The notes: a model not told the origin generated them from the letters alone. Positions 15,569-24,581 are shown, numbered from the stretch's first letter. The stretch is DNA of 41,750 nt from a virus (IMGVR_UViG_3300042321_001127:1-41750); one strand, 5' to 3'. Translations and numbers: made by a program.

Positions 15569-15850
15569 ATGGCCGTTAACGAATCACGCTCATTAAATAC
15601 AAGCTTAAACTCAGGATCAACTGACGGTAAGTACCGTAAGGTTCGTCCAAACACTGAGGTTGCTAAGGGTACAGGCGAAGACCTAACTCTTGCTAACCGT
15701 CGTGGACTAAACCCATATTGGAACTATGACTATATTGATCAAGAGGCCTCATCTATGGTAGAGCCTGGATCAATGACTGCCCCAACAGGTTCACGTCCAG
15801 CAACAGATGTAGCAGACACATTTAATAACAAAATGGGTGCTAGTAACTAA
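15569..15850 (+). CDS. Hypothetical protein between the tag paralogues
   Basis: A 93-aa polar protein, rich in Asn, Ser, Thr and Gly, with AAGGAAAAGGA upstream. It has a compact aromatic patch (NPYWNYDYID). It lies between the two genes that share the N-terminal tag and ends one base before the second. Function unknown. Confidence 0.75.
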   Translation: MAVNESRSLNTSLNSGSTDGKYRKVRPNTEVAKGTGEDLTLANRRGLNPYWNYDYIDQEASSMVEPGSMTAPTGSRPATDVADTFNNKMGASN

Positions 15851-15851
15851 C

Positions 15852-16199
15852 ATGGGAATTCGTAGTTATATACGAGATCGTATACAGGTAAGGGCTTCAC
15901 GTGCAGGTAATGGTGCTACAGCCGCATCTGAATTTGTTCCACCGCGTAAACCACCACGCCCAGGCGCAGGAGCACCAACAGGTTCACTACCAAAACCAAA
16001 GCGTGAGTCCGGTAACCCACCTTCCAGCACTCCACGACTAAGTCCAAAAGAAAAAAACATGCATAAGAAACCTGATTATAAAGAGAATGCACGAATAACA
16101 ATGAAAGAAAAAAGCGCATTACCTATTGATTGGGATAAAGAATCTTCTAAATCTAAGTGGCCAGAAGACGATAGACGTAGTCAGATTGACAGAATTTAA
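15852..16199 (+). CDS. Paralogue B of the MGIRSYIRDR-tag proteins
   Basis: 115 aa from the ATG at 15852, aligning with the start of paralogue A (MGIRSYIRDRIQVRASRA). After the tag it is Pro/Lys/Arg-rich and disordered, ending acidic. No enzyme motif. The conserved tag alongside a divergent body points to a common binding partner. Confidence 0.78.
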   Translation: MGIRSYIRDRIQVRASRAGNGATAASEFVPPRKPPRPGAGAPTGSLPKPKRESGNPPSSTPRLSPKEKNMHKKPDYKENARITMKEKSALPIDWDKESSKSKWPEDDRRSQIDRI

Positions 16200-16211
16200 C
16201 AAGGAGTAGTT

Positions 16212-16655
16212 ATGGACGACATGGGCACACCAGGTCCTAAACACCCTGCACACAGGGGGTTAAAGGCCCCTGATAATGTTATTAAAATGCCAACTAATGT
16301 TGAAGTTCAAGCACGTCTAGCAAAAAATAAACTTGTAGATAAGCTTAGAGGAAAAACTATCGATGGCCATTTAGAAGATTTAGCAAATGTTCCAATAGAA
16401 AAAATGACTCCCGGAGCAGCTGCTAGATTTGATGCTCATCTTGAATCATTAATGAAAGAACACGAAGGTAGAAAAGCTCAATTGTCTAAAGGTATGCAAG
16501 AAGGTTCACGACATGTTCCAGATTACTTGTCTGTAGCAACAGAAAAGCAACCAGAAGGTGTAAGTTGGATTGGCGAAGCCCATGAAATCCGTGCAAGAAA
16601 AGAAACAGAAAAGCAATTTGGAATAAAGATTCCAAAAGGAGACAAAGATGAATAG
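16212..16655 (+). CDS. Hypothetical helical protein
   Basis: A 147-aa protein with AAGGAG at 5-nt spacing. Charged helices dominate residues 25-105 (VEVQARLAKNKLVDKLRGK and following). No family recognised. It overlaps the next gene by 8 nt. Confidence 0.75.
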   Translation: MDDMGTPGPKHPAHRGLKAPDNVIKMPTNVEVQARLAKNKLVDKLRGKTIDGHLEDLANVPIEKMTPGAAARFDAHLESLMKEHEGRKAQLSKGMQEGSRHVPDYLSVATEKQPEGVSWIGEAHEIRARKETEKQFGIKIPKGDKDE

Positions 16656-16896
16656 CCCTCAAGATAGAGCAAGATCTCGTAAGCAGGTCTTGCTTCCTGG
16701 GCATCGTCCTCCACGTCGTTCCGGTGTAGTTTCTTCTGCAGACATTGAGGCAGCAGTTGCTGCCAGTGGTATTCCTGACGAGCCGTCAGATATTCGTAAG
16801 AAGGATGGCAAAGTAATTAAGCCTTTGCGTTCTAAGCCTGTATTAGAGGGCGAAAAGTCAGATAACCCTGAAGAACGTAAGTTATACGGTAAGTAA
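16648..16896 (+). CDS. Small basic hypothetical protein
   Basis: 82 aa with AAAGGAG upstream, inside the end of the previous gene. The N-terminus is basic (DRARSRKQVLLPGHRPPRRSG), and a short helix DIEAAVAASGIPDE resembles a Lsr2-type 'ASGI' loop only faintly. Role unknown. Confidence 0.7.
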   Translation: MNSPQDRARSRKQVLLPGHRPPRRSGVVSSADIEAAVAASGIPDEPSDIRKKDGKVIKPLRSKPVLEGEKSDNPEERKLYGK

Positions 16897-16898
16897 AA

Positions 16899-18401
16899 AT
16901 GGCTAAGGACATTGAGAAAGTAAATAAACAACCCGAATCAGGGTTTACTGAGCTGTCCGAAAATGATTTAAATAACGAGCTTGCTACCACAGAAGATAGT
17001 TCTACTGGTGTTCAAAGCTACTCTGATTTACGAGATGCAGATGGCAATGACCTTAGTTCAGGTTTTTCCATCTCAACACCATTAGGAAAACGACGTCAAC
17101 GTCCACCTGCTCAAACAGCAACTACTACCGGTGGTGGAGATGTACCATTTAGCAAGCATTTTACTTTAGATCCAAGCAAATACACAACTAATACTGCCCT
17201 TGAGTCTATGGAAACTGGCGGAGATATATCTCTTCGTAGTGCACATAACCGTGCACCACATTTACATTGCGAGTTTGGAAATCCGTCTGGCGCACACTCT
17301 GAGAATAGGCGTGCACGTGACCTTGTTTACGCAAATGACCGACCTACAGGGGTTCCAGAAGTACCGATGGCTGCTTGCGCATACCACTCAGGAAAAATTC
17401 GTGAAAAACTTGCAAAAGATTCAACAAGTGCAATTAGTTTTAAACCAATCATAAGCGAATCTCAAGTAGAACGTCATCGCATGATGGTAGATATGATTAA
17501 AAAAGATAGTACTCTTAGTGCAGAGGGTGATTTACTAAATCTGGGTATGTCTGGTGCTGAAGCTCTTTCTGGTCGTGAAACTGAAGGTTTTTATACAGCC
17601 ACATCTAAACCAAGAACTACTGCGCTTGAAGAGGCAACTGCACGACGACCAGGTATAGCATTTGATGATATGACTAGCGGTAGTGATATAACATCTGCTC
17701 TTGAAGAGCTTGGAGATTATGTAAAAAGAAATGGCGGAAGAGTACGCCCAGATTCTAATTTTACAGAAGTAAAAGACACTGCAGTATCTCGTTGGAATTT
17801 TCCTACAAAATCTGCCATGTCGCCAGGAGAAGTACGAAGAAATCAAACAGGGTCTCTGACACCAGGCGCATCTCACGCAGACCGTCTTAAGCATGTATTA
17901 ACTCTCAAAGATCAGGGTGTTCCTAATTGGGAGGAACAAGGCAGCATGCTTGGAATTACCGCTACCCATGTTCGTAGAGCTGAAGCAGCTAAGGGTACAC
18001 CTTTAGAGTATATTCAGTCAATAGACCCTCAAACATACAGAATTTCAAACGTAGGTACGACTGCAACTACTACCCCACAACAGCTATATGGTGGTGGGGC
18101 AGAAGACTCAGTTACTTCCTACATTAAAGCAAAAAATCCTCGACATACTTACGGACTCTCAGACGATGGTGAACTAACTAAGTTGAGTGATGTAGGCGTA
18201 TTAGCACTTGATAAAATGGAAGAAGCTGAAACAGCTAATAGGGTTGCTATTGCTCAAGATGAAAGTGCTGCAAAATTGCGTGAAATTGAGCGTATCAAGA
18301 CAGACCCAGACTATCGTAGACAAAAGTTTCTTGAGGCCCGCAAAGGACGCCTTTCTGAGTTCCGTCAGCAAACTGGACAAACCCCCCCTCCTATAGAGTA
18401 G
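16899..18401 (+). CDS. Large hypothetical protein with C-terminal HTH-like segment
   Basis: 500 aa, the largest product of this sub-region. Residues 1-90 are polar and disordered. About 120-170 holds a His/Cys-containing patch (APHLHCEF, MAACAYHSGK). About 328-372 reads as a helix-turn-helix (LKDQGVPNWEEQGSMLGITA). The C-terminus is charged coil. No known family is recognised; virion or DNA-associated roles are both possible. Weak upstream ribosome-binding site. Confidence 0.75.
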   Translation: MAKDIEKVNKQPESGFTELSENDLNNELATTEDSSTGVQSYSDLRDADGNDLSSGFSISTPLGKRRQRPPAQTATTTGGGDVPFSKHFTLDPSKYTTNTALESMETGGDISLRSAHNRAPHLHCEFGNPSGAHSENRRARDLVYANDRPTGVPEVPMAACAYHSGKIREKLAKDSTSAISFKPIISESQVERHRMMVDMIKKDSTLSAEGDLLNLGMSGAEALSGRETEGFYTATSKPRTTALEEATARRPGIAFDDMTSGSDITSALEELGDYVKRNGGRVRPDSNFTEVKDTAVSRWNFPTKSAMSPGEVRRNQTGSLTPGASHADRLKHVLTLKDQGVPNWEEQGSMLGITATHVRRAEAAKGTPLEYIQSIDPQTYRISNVGTTATTTPQQLYGGGAEDSVTSYIKAKNPRHTYGLSDDGELTKLSDVGVLALDKMEEAETANRVAIAQDESAAKLREIERIKTDPDYRRQKFLEARKGRLSEFRQQTGQTPPPIE

Positions 18402-18408
18402 AATAGAT

Positions 18409-18431
18409 ATAGGGTAGAATATCTTCCCTAT
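18409..18431 (+). other. Intercistronic hairpin
   Basis: ATAGGG-T-AGA / TCT-T-CCCTAT pairing with an ATA loop, between the 500-aa gene and the strong ribosome-binding site of the next. It could be a processing site or weak attenuator. There is no T-run, so it is not called a terminator. Confidence 0.4.
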
Positions 18432-18448
18432 AACCCAAGGAGGGGCTA

Positions 18449-19030
18449 ATGACTATTCCTATTTTAGGTGGCGGTGCACAACCAGCCGACCAAGGAACAT
18501 ACACAGAAATTAAGGACGATGGTCCTAAGCTTCGTTTGCTGTATTGCTACAACTGCAAAACAATTGAGGAGTTACCTGACTTTGAAGGTAATCCAGATGA
18601 CGATGTAGTACTGCAGGTACTTATAGATCGTCATGAATCTGCTGGAATTCCTCATAACGGATTCTTAGCTAAGATTGGCGTGAAACTATATTCACGTCCA
18701 GAAGTTCGTAAACAGATTATTGAGAACTTACGCAATAAAGTTGGTGGGGGACTTGCGGATATTGATCCTGACTACTATACTACTAAAGCAACATTCTTTG
18801 ACGATGCAATGAAGTGTTTTAATCTTCATCTTAGGCCATCAGAAGGTTGTCCAGATTGGCAAGCAAAGAACAAACGTCTTATACCTAAGGGTACAGACGA
18901 TATTAGAAAAGATTTGGGGCTTGAAAGTGCCGCAAAGTCTGCAAGCACAAAAGTATTTTTGTGTGATTTCTGTCCAGCAAAAACATACGTCGTAGATCAA
19001 CAGCGCAAAGCTGCTGGTCTTTACAAATAG
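18449..19030 (+). CDS. Zinc-binding hypothetical protein
   Basis: A 193-aa protein with AAGGAGGGG upstream. It has YCYNCKTIEELPDF near residue 33 and FLCDFCPAKTYV near 171, two CxxC knuckles that could form one zinc site across the chain. The central part is mixed helix/strand. No family recognised. It is probably co-transcribed with the next two genes. Confidence 0.76.
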   Translation: MTIPILGGGAQPADQGTYTEIKDDGPKLRLLYCYNCKTIEELPDFEGNPDDDVVLQVLIDRHESAGIPHNGFLAKIGVKLYSRPEVRKQIIENLRNKVGGGLADIDPDYYTTKATFFDDAMKCFNLHLRPSEGCPDWQAKNKRLIPKGTDDIRKDLGLESAAKSASTKVFLCDFCPAKTYVVDQQRKAAGLYK

Positions 19031-19039
19031 GGAGATAAC

Positions 19040-19315
19040 ATGTCAGAAGAAACTACCAACAACATGCCAGACACATCAGGACTACCGAAACTTAAGTTTG
19101 GTTTCGCTATTGTAGTTTCAGAATCAGGTGATGTATTTTTAGAGCGAAACACTCAGGTTCTGAACGTTCCTGTAGAGCGTGAAGCATCTATGCTAGAAGT
19201 ACGCCGGTATATCTCAGAGATCTTAATTGATCTTCAAGCACAATCTGCTGCAGAATACGTAGCTTTGAAGCTTTCTGCACTTGCTCCTAAAGAAGAAGCA
19301 AAACCAACAGAATAA
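19040..19315 (+). CDS. Small hypothetical protein
   Basis: 91 aa with AGGGAGA upstream. Beta-rich centre (KFGFAIVVSESGDVFLERN) followed by a helix (SMLEVRRYISEILIDLQAQSAA in part). It has the look of a small tail-assembly or accessory protein, but no family is recognised. Confidence 0.75.
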   Translation: MSEETTNNMPDTSGLPKLKFGFAIVVSESGDVFLERNTQVLNVPVEREASMLEVRRYISEILIDLQAQSAAEYVALKLSALAPKEEAKPTE

Positions 19316-19363
19316 TTCTATGCAAGCCAAGACGTAACGACGAAGAAGAGGGAGAATAGGCCT

Positions 19364-20281
19364 ATGAGTTACTTAGACGATTTAGGCGAGGCCCCAGGTA
19401 TTACACCTGGCGATACATCCTACTTTAGTTCTCCCTCTTCTACTCTTGATCCCCATATATTTGAGGGGGATCACCTAAAGTCTTGGGTAAAGTCAGGCAT
19501 TCTATCTATGCTGTTTGATTACTTGGGTAAGAACTACACAAGCCCACAGCTATGGACCCATGCTTGGCTTGCAGGATCTGGTGTCTCATATCAATGGGAA
19601 GCGTCTAGATCACCAGGTGACTTAGATTGTTTAGTTGGAATTAACTACGTTATGTTTAGACAACTTAACTCAGAATTCTTAGGGTATTCAGATCAAGAAA
19701 TTGCATCCACATTTAATGAGGGTTTTACACAAGAGTTGATGCCTAAAACCTCTAACTGGGAAGGCTATGAACTTACATACTATGTAAATCCACAGTCAGA
19801 TATCAGAGATATCAATCCTTACGCAGCTTATGATCTAACTTCAGACTCATGGACAGTTAAGCCAGAGCAATCTTCACAGGCACCATACAGTAGAGATTGG
19901 GAACAACAAGCTCAACGAGACCACAGTACTGCTACTGACTATGTAAATCGTTACTCCAATGCTTTAAACGAAATTCGTTCAGCATCTAACCCTGCTCACC
20001 GAGTGAGCGCAGAACGTAAACTTAATTTAGCAATGGAGCAGGCTGTTGGGCTCTTTGATGAGATTCATTCTGGCCGTAAGATTGCTTTTAGCAAAGTTGG
20101 GGCTGGTTACTCAGATTTTAATAATTACCGCTGGCAGGCAGGTAAACGTTCAGGCGCCCTAAATGCTTTAAAAACTATTAAAGAACGTAAAAAACTTGCT
20201 GATTCTAAGCAGCAACAAGAAGTTTATGGAATGGAGCTTCCTAATACGGATACGTTAATTAGGAGATCTCTTCGTGGATAG
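19364..20281 (+). CDS. Nucleotidyltransferase-like protein
   Basis: A 305-aa protein. WLAGSGVSYQWEASRSPGDLD (residues 69-88) fits the pol-beta nucleotidyltransferase signature: a Gly-Ser step, then Asp86-x-Asp88 after the expected gap. A strand, YELTYYVN, could supply the third acid region. The C-terminal half is helical. Such enzymes transfer NMP to RNA, protein or antibiotics; the target is unknown here. It sits upstream of HAD-like and TGT-like genes, so a nucleotide or nucleic-acid modification role is plausible. Confidence 0.62.
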   Translation: MSYLDDLGEAPGITPGDTSYFSSPSSTLDPHIFEGDHLKSWVKSGILSMLFDYLGKNYTSPQLWTHAWLAGSGVSYQWEASRSPGDLDCLVGINYVMFRQLNSEFLGYSDQEIASTFNEGFTQELMPKTSNWEGYELTYYVNPQSDIRDINPYAAYDLTSDSWTVKPEQSSQAPYSRDWEQQAQRDHSTATDYVNRYSNALNEIRSASNPAHRVSAERKLNLAMEQAVGLFDEIHSGRKIAFSKVGAGYSDFNNYRWQAGKRSGALNALKTIKERKKLADSKQQQEVYGMELPNTDTLIRRSLRG

Positions 20282-20375
20282 TTGCAGGAAATGTAATCAT
20301 GTTTTAGAGTATAGTGTTTGTGATATAGAAGATTGTAAATGCATTTGCGTTAGGAAAAATACCCCGGAGGATTAA
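20274..20375 (+). CDS. Tiny Cys-rich zinc-ribbon-like protein (33 aa)
   Basis: Starts at GTG inside the end of the previous gene, with AGGAG 8 nt upstream. It contains CRKCNH, then CDIEDCKCIC: six cysteines in 33 residues. Just one base separates its stop from the next TTG start. The good ribosome-binding site and coupling support it in spite of its size. Confidence 0.6.
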   Translation: MDSCRKCNHVLEYSVCDIEDCKCICVRKNTPED

Positions 20376-20376
20376 A

Positions 20377-20841
20377 TTGGCTACAGCATTAGTTTCACTA
20401 GAAGGCGTATTAATGAAGGAGAATGGGGATCCTATCCCCGACGGTGTAAAGTTATACAGAGTTCTGTGTGAGCACTACCGTATTGTAATCTGCTCAGATA
20501 TGTCTCAAGAGCATACAGATCATTGGCTTCGCTCCAACCTAATTATTGGTTATGGAGATATCTATGATGATAGATACTTCTTTGAGGGGCAAGACTTACG
20601 TTCTCGCCAGCTAGCTATTGCTAGATCTAAAGGCCGCGTTGAATTGTTTATAGACCCAGATGCAGATCGCTGTGCGGAAGCGCTTCAACTAGGTGTTACA
20701 ACTATACTATTTGCCTCCCCTAAATTTGTACGAACAACGCGCAAAGTACGACCTTGGGAAGACATGAGGGCTGAGGTTGAGCGTCAGAAAGATGCCCTAC
20801 TTGACGCCCACCTTGGAAGCCAATTAAAGAGATTTGAATGA
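20377..20841 (+). CDS. HAD-like protein with lost catalytic Asp
   Basis: 154 aa from TTG with GGAGG 6 nt upstream. The fold order is HAD-like: ATALVSLEGVLM where D-x-D-G-T is expected, IVICSDMS as motif II, and LFIDPDADRCAEALQLG as the motif III/IV region. The nucleophile position is Ser7 and the second Asp is Glu9, so phosphatase activity is doubtful. It may bind a phosphate ligand or act as a regulatory subunit. It overlaps the next gene by ATGA. Confidence 0.65.
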   Translation: MATALVSLEGVLMKENGDPIPDGVKLYRVLCEHYRIVICSDMSQEHTDHWLRSNLIIGYGDIYDDRYFFEGQDLRSRQLAIARSKGRVELFIDPDADRCAEALQLGVTTILFASPKFVRTTRKVRPWEDMRAEVERQKDALLDAHLGSQLKRFE

Positions 20842-22337
20842 ACATAGTCTTTATGGGCGGAGAGGTCCCCTCACATAGGATCCTTCTGGCGGATGCCGGA
20901 GTAAAGCACATAGGTGTTAGTTATTATCGACTGGTTAAGCGTGGACTCCCAAAGACCAAAGAATACTTGCTTGACGAACGATTCCCAGAAGATATTAAGA
21001 TCTATATTGATGGTGGGGGCCATCAACTCAATGATCTTAATTTGAGTCAGCGCGAGCTTGAGGAATACGCCGCAAGCTATCAAGACTGGTTAGTCATCAA
21101 CCAAGACAGAATTACTCTTGCCACAGAGATTGACTCTAAAGTTCTAGGTACTAACTGGATTAATCATGAACGTAGGACGTTTTGGGAAGACTTTGGGCTG
21201 GATAAGTTCTCTGCTGTATGGCACCAAGATACAGGTCACACGGCTCTCTACGGCCTTGCAGAGAGGTACCCTAACGTCTCTTTACTTGGAGAGTCACTAG
21301 AAGACGATACAAGCCTTGCAGCCCGTACAAGGGCACTTTTAAGTCAATTCCCTGACCTACAATTTCATGGGGTGGCATGTGCCAAGCCTGATAATTTACG
21401 CCAGGTTCCTTTGGCAACGGCAAGTACTCTATCCTGGTTAAGTCCTATGATGCGTGGCGAGACAATTGTCTGGGATGGCGCTAGACTAGTGCGCTACCAA
21501 AAGAAGATGAAAGACCAGGCACGCCCGAGATACAAAGCTATCATCGAGAAGGCTGGACTAGACTTTGATAAAATTATTAATGACGATAGTAACGAGGTAA
21601 CTCGCCTCGCTATATGGTCCTACCTGCAGCTGGAGGCGTCCTTGGAAAAGAAAAAGAACCATCTAACTATCGTAAATGACGAGAAGTTATCTGATAACAG
21701 TGTGCACATAGATAGTGCAGGTTCTGCGGAAACTAGGGGGTTGGAACCTGATAACAGGGGTGTTGAGGTGCGGAAAGATTTTACGCCACGCAAGCCTGAA
21801 GAGATCAGAACTCTACCTGTTTTTGGGGTTTCAACTAAGACAATTATTGATAAAGATGCCGATGGAAGAGATGTTGTAAGGGACGCAACAATCCTAGAAA
21901 GTACATCTACATCTTTCCGTCAGTGCAATACTTGCTTCGTTGCTAGCAATTGCCCGGCCTTCAAACCTAACAACAGCTGTGCTTTTAACCTCCCAGTAGA
22001 GGTAAAAACCAAGGAACAATTAAAGTCCTTACTTAACGCAATTATCGAAATGCAGGGCGCTAGAGTCGCTTTTGCACGTTTTGCTGAAGAATTAAACGGC
22101 GGATACCCGGATCCTAACACTGGTCAAGAGATTGACCGACTCTTCAAAATTATTGGGGAGGTGAAGAAGTTAGAGGAGAATAAAGAGTTCGTTAGGATGA
22201 CAGTAGAGAGACAAACCTCGGGCGGAGTTATGTCAGCCCTCTTTGGGGACAAGGCAAATACCTTGAGAGAACTCTCGGGAGGTAGCATAAGTGAGGATGA
22301 ATCTAGTAGAATTATAAGAGATAGTTTAGAAGGCTAG
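20838..22337 (+). CDS. TGT/DpdA-like TIM-barrel candidate with C-terminal Cys cluster
   Basis: A 499-aa protein. The N-terminal about 270 residues look like a TIM barrel with a binding loop YIDGGGHQL, a later VINQDRITLATEID segment, and FHGVACAKPDN with ATASTLSWLS. This order resembles tRNA-guanine transglycosylase-like enzymes, including phage DpdA, which inserts 7-deazaguanine into DNA. No queuosine-precursor genes are in the window, so the assignment is tentative. The C-terminal part has a four-Cys set (CNTCFVASNCPAFKPNNSC) and a long helix, as in small DNA-binding modules. It overlaps the HAD-like gene by 4 nt. Confidence 0.55.
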   Translation: MNIVFMGGEVPSHRILLADAGVKHIGVSYYRLVKRGLPKTKEYLLDERFPEDIKIYIDGGGHQLNDLNLSQRELEEYAASYQDWLVINQDRITLATEIDSKVLGTNWINHERRTFWEDFGLDKFSAVWHQDTGHTALYGLAERYPNVSLLGESLEDDTSLAARTRALLSQFPDLQFHGVACAKPDNLRQVPLATASTLSWLSPMMRGETIVWDGARLVRYQKKMKDQARPRYKAIIEKAGLDFDKIINDDSNEVTRLAIWSYLQLEASLEKKKNHLTIVNDEKLSDNSVHIDSAGSAETRGLEPDNRGVEVRKDFTPRKPEEIRTLPVFGVSTKTIIDKDADGRDVVRDATILESTSTSFRQCNTCFVASNCPAFKPNNSCAFNLPVEVKTKEQLKSLLNAIIEMQGARVAFARFAEELNGGYPDPNTGQEIDRLFKIIGEVKKLEENKEFVRMTVERQTSGGVMSALFGDKANTLRELSGGSISEDESSRIIRDSLEG

Positions 22338-22378
22338 TACCTGATAATAGTGACCAATTAGTAGAAAAGGGATATACC

Positions 22379-24409
22379 TTGTTTTCATTCAAGTTAACAG
22401 AAGAATACGTAAACGCATACCGGGGAAAGCCAGTTCCATGGGGATACAAGGATGCCGCCGGCAATGCAGTTGGTGAGATTATCTTCCTACGAACATACTC
22501 TCGTCTTAAAGAGGACGGAACCAAGGAGACTTGGGTAGATGTATGTGAGCGGGTTATCAATGGCATGTACTCTCTACAAAAAGATCACGCTAAATCCCAG
22601 CGCCTTCCTTGGTCAGACTCAAAAGCTGCTGCTTCAGCCAAAGAAGCCTTTGATCGTCTATTTAATTTGAAGTGGACTCCACCAGGCCGTGGGCTTTGGA
22701 TGATGGGTACGCCTCTTATTAATATTCAGAGAAACTCTGCAGCACTTCAGAATTGTTCTTTCGTATCTACAAACTCAATGACTAAGCTAGATCCGGCCAA
22801 GCCGTTTGCTTTCCTAATGGAGGCATCTATGCTGGGAGTTGGGGTTGGATTTGATGATAAGGGCGCCGATAAAGAATTTACAATCTACGAACCACAGAAA
22901 GGGGAAGAGCATGTCATCCCAGATACCAGAGAAGGATGGGTCGAATCCACATCCGCTCTCATCAATGCTTACCTACGACCAGATACAAAGGCTCCAGTAT
23001 TTCGTTACGAAGAAATTAGACCAGCAGGCACGCCAATCAAAACCTTCGGAGGAACAGCCGCAGGGGCAGAACCACTAATCAAACTACACAACTATATCTC
23101 TAAGATCTTTGATGGCCGTGCAGGGGAAAAATTAACCCGCCGAGACATTGCAGATCTGGGTAACCTAATTGGAGTGTGTGTGGTCTCCGGAAACGTACGA
23201 CGTTCAGCTGAGCTCTTAATTGGTCGTATTGAAGATGATGAATTTCTCAACTTAAAGAATGCAGAAGTATATCCAGAACGCAACAGCTATGATCCTGCAG
23301 CTCCAGGTTGGGGTTGGATGTCAAACAACTCAGTTGAGGCCAGCGTAGGTACAGATCTATCTAAGATCATTGATGGTATCGCACGTAACGGTGAGCCAGG
23401 AGTAGTTTGGATGGATGTTACACGTAAGTACGGAAGACTATCAGATCCTGAGAACAATAAAGACTGGCGTGCAGCAGGGTACAACCCTTGCGCTGAACAG
23501 TCACTGGAATCTATGGAGTGTTGTACTCTTGTAGAGACTTACCTTAACCGCCATGACAACTTAGAGGATTACAAGCGTACTCTCAAGTTTGCTTATCTCT
23601 ATGCTAAGACGGTTACCCTCTTGCCAACTCACTGGGAAGAGACTAACGCGATCATGCAGCGTAACCGCCGTATTGGTACTTCAATGTCAGGTGTGGCAAA
23701 CTTTGCAGACCTACGTGGTTTGCCTGTGTTACGTACTTGGATGGATGAAGGGTATAAGACAGTTCAAACATATGATAAGTCATACTCAGAGTGGCTTGGT
23801 ATCCGTGAGTCTATTAAGACTACAACTGTGAAGCCATCCGGAACCGTATCTATTCTGGCAGGAGAATCACCTGGAGTACACTGGACACCAGGAGGTAAGT
23901 ATTTCCTTAGAACTATTCGCTTTGGGAATAACGACCCAATGCTGCCACTATTTAAGATGGCAAAGTACCGGGTAGAACCTGCATCTGAATCACCAGAAAC
24001 AACTTCAGTTGTGTTCTTTCCAGTAAAGTCTATGTCTGTACGTTCAGAGCGAGAAGTATCTATATATGAGAAGATGGCACTTGCTGCTACTGCTCAACGA
24101 TATTGGTCAGATAACTCTGTATCTGTTACTATTAGTTTTGATCCTGATACTGAAGCCAAGGCTATCGGTACAGCTCTACATATGTACGACGGACAACTAA
24201 AGACTGTATCGTTCTTGCCTATGGATCCAAATAGTTATCCTCAAATGCCGTACACTCAAAGCACTGAAGAAGAGTATGAGAGCGGAACAATGACACTATT
24301 CCCGATTGACTTCACCGGAGTCTATGAGGGATTAGGTACAGACGCAATTGGTGAAGCGTACTGCACCACAGATGCATGCGAAGTAAAACTGATCAGAGAC
24401 AACGCCTAA
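22379..24409 (+). CDS. nrdJ: Ribonucleoside-triphosphate reductase, adenosylcobalamin-dependent (class II)
   Basis: A 676-aa monomeric class II enzyme that reduces NTPs to dNTPs with coenzyme B12. It starts at TTG behind AAAAGGGA. By comparison with the Lactobacillus leichmannii enzyme: Cys126 (in QNCSFVST) and Cys382 form the redox pair, Cys371 and Glu373 in NPCAEQ are the thiyl radical and acid residues, and the C-terminal CTTDAC (C-x4-C) is the reductant shuttle. ADLGNLIGVCVVSGNVRRSA is also typical. The enzyme supplies deoxynucleotides for phage replication. An AAA+/VWA pair of CobS/CobT type is encoded elsewhere in the window. Confidence 0.94.
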   Translation: MFSFKLTEEYVNAYRGKPVPWGYKDAAGNAVGEIIFLRTYSRLKEDGTKETWVDVCERVINGMYSLQKDHAKSQRLPWSDSKAAASAKEAFDRLFNLKWTPPGRGLWMMGTPLINIQRNSAALQNCSFVSTNSMTKLDPAKPFAFLMEASMLGVGVGFDDKGADKEFTIYEPQKGEEHVIPDTREGWVESTSALINAYLRPDTKAPVFRYEEIRPAGTPIKTFGGTAAGAEPLIKLHNYISKIFDGRAGEKLTRRDIADLGNLIGVCVVSGNVRRSAELLIGRIEDDEFLNLKNAEVYPERNSYDPAAPGWGWMSNNSVEASVGTDLSKIIDGIARNGEPGVVWMDVTRKYGRLSDPENNKDWRAAGYNPCAEQSLESMECCTLVETYLNRHDNLEDYKRTLKFAYLYAKTVTLLPTHWEETNAIMQRNRRIGTSMSGVANFADLRGLPVLRTWMDEGYKTVQTYDKSYSEWLGIRESIKTTTVKPSGTVSILAGESPGVHWTPGGKYFLRTIRFGNNDPMLPLFKMAKYRVEPASESPETTSVVFFPVKSMSVRSEREVSIYEKMALAATAQRYWSDNSVSVTISFDPDTEAKAIGTALHMYDGQLKTVSFLPMDPNSYPQMPYTQSTEEEYESGTMTLFPIDFTGVYEGLGTDAIGEAYCTTDACEVKLIRDNA

Positions 24410-24419
24410 GGAGATACCA

Positions 24420-24563
24420 ATGACTGAAAATGAAATCAACCCAGATCTATTCGATGAAGATTTCGAAGAAGATCTAGAAGACGGATTCGAAGATTTTGAC
24501 TTCGATGAAGATGAATTAGATGAGTTGGAAGACGGAATTCTAGACGACCTAGAAGACCTGTAG
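24420..24563 (+). CDS. Extremely acidic 47-aa protein
   Basis: AAGGAG lies 7 nt before the ATG and the gene directly follows nrdJ. Twenty-six of 47 residues are Asp or Glu, and there is no Lys, Arg or His. Such composition is typical of DNA mimics that block restriction or DNA-binding proteins, and also of simple acidic tails. Which applies is unknown. A terminator follows. Confidence 0.75.
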   Translation: MTENEINPDLFDEDFEEDLEDGFEDFDFDEDELDELEDGILDDLEDL

Positions 24564-24570
24564 TCGCGCC

Positions 24571-24581
24571 CAACACAAACA
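24571..24581 (+). promoter_or_regulatory. Dispersed motif site 1: CAACACAAACA
   Basis: Copy on the + strand, in the sense of nrdJ transcription, 4 nt before the terminator stem. It is one of ten copies (see findings). Confidence 0.75.
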
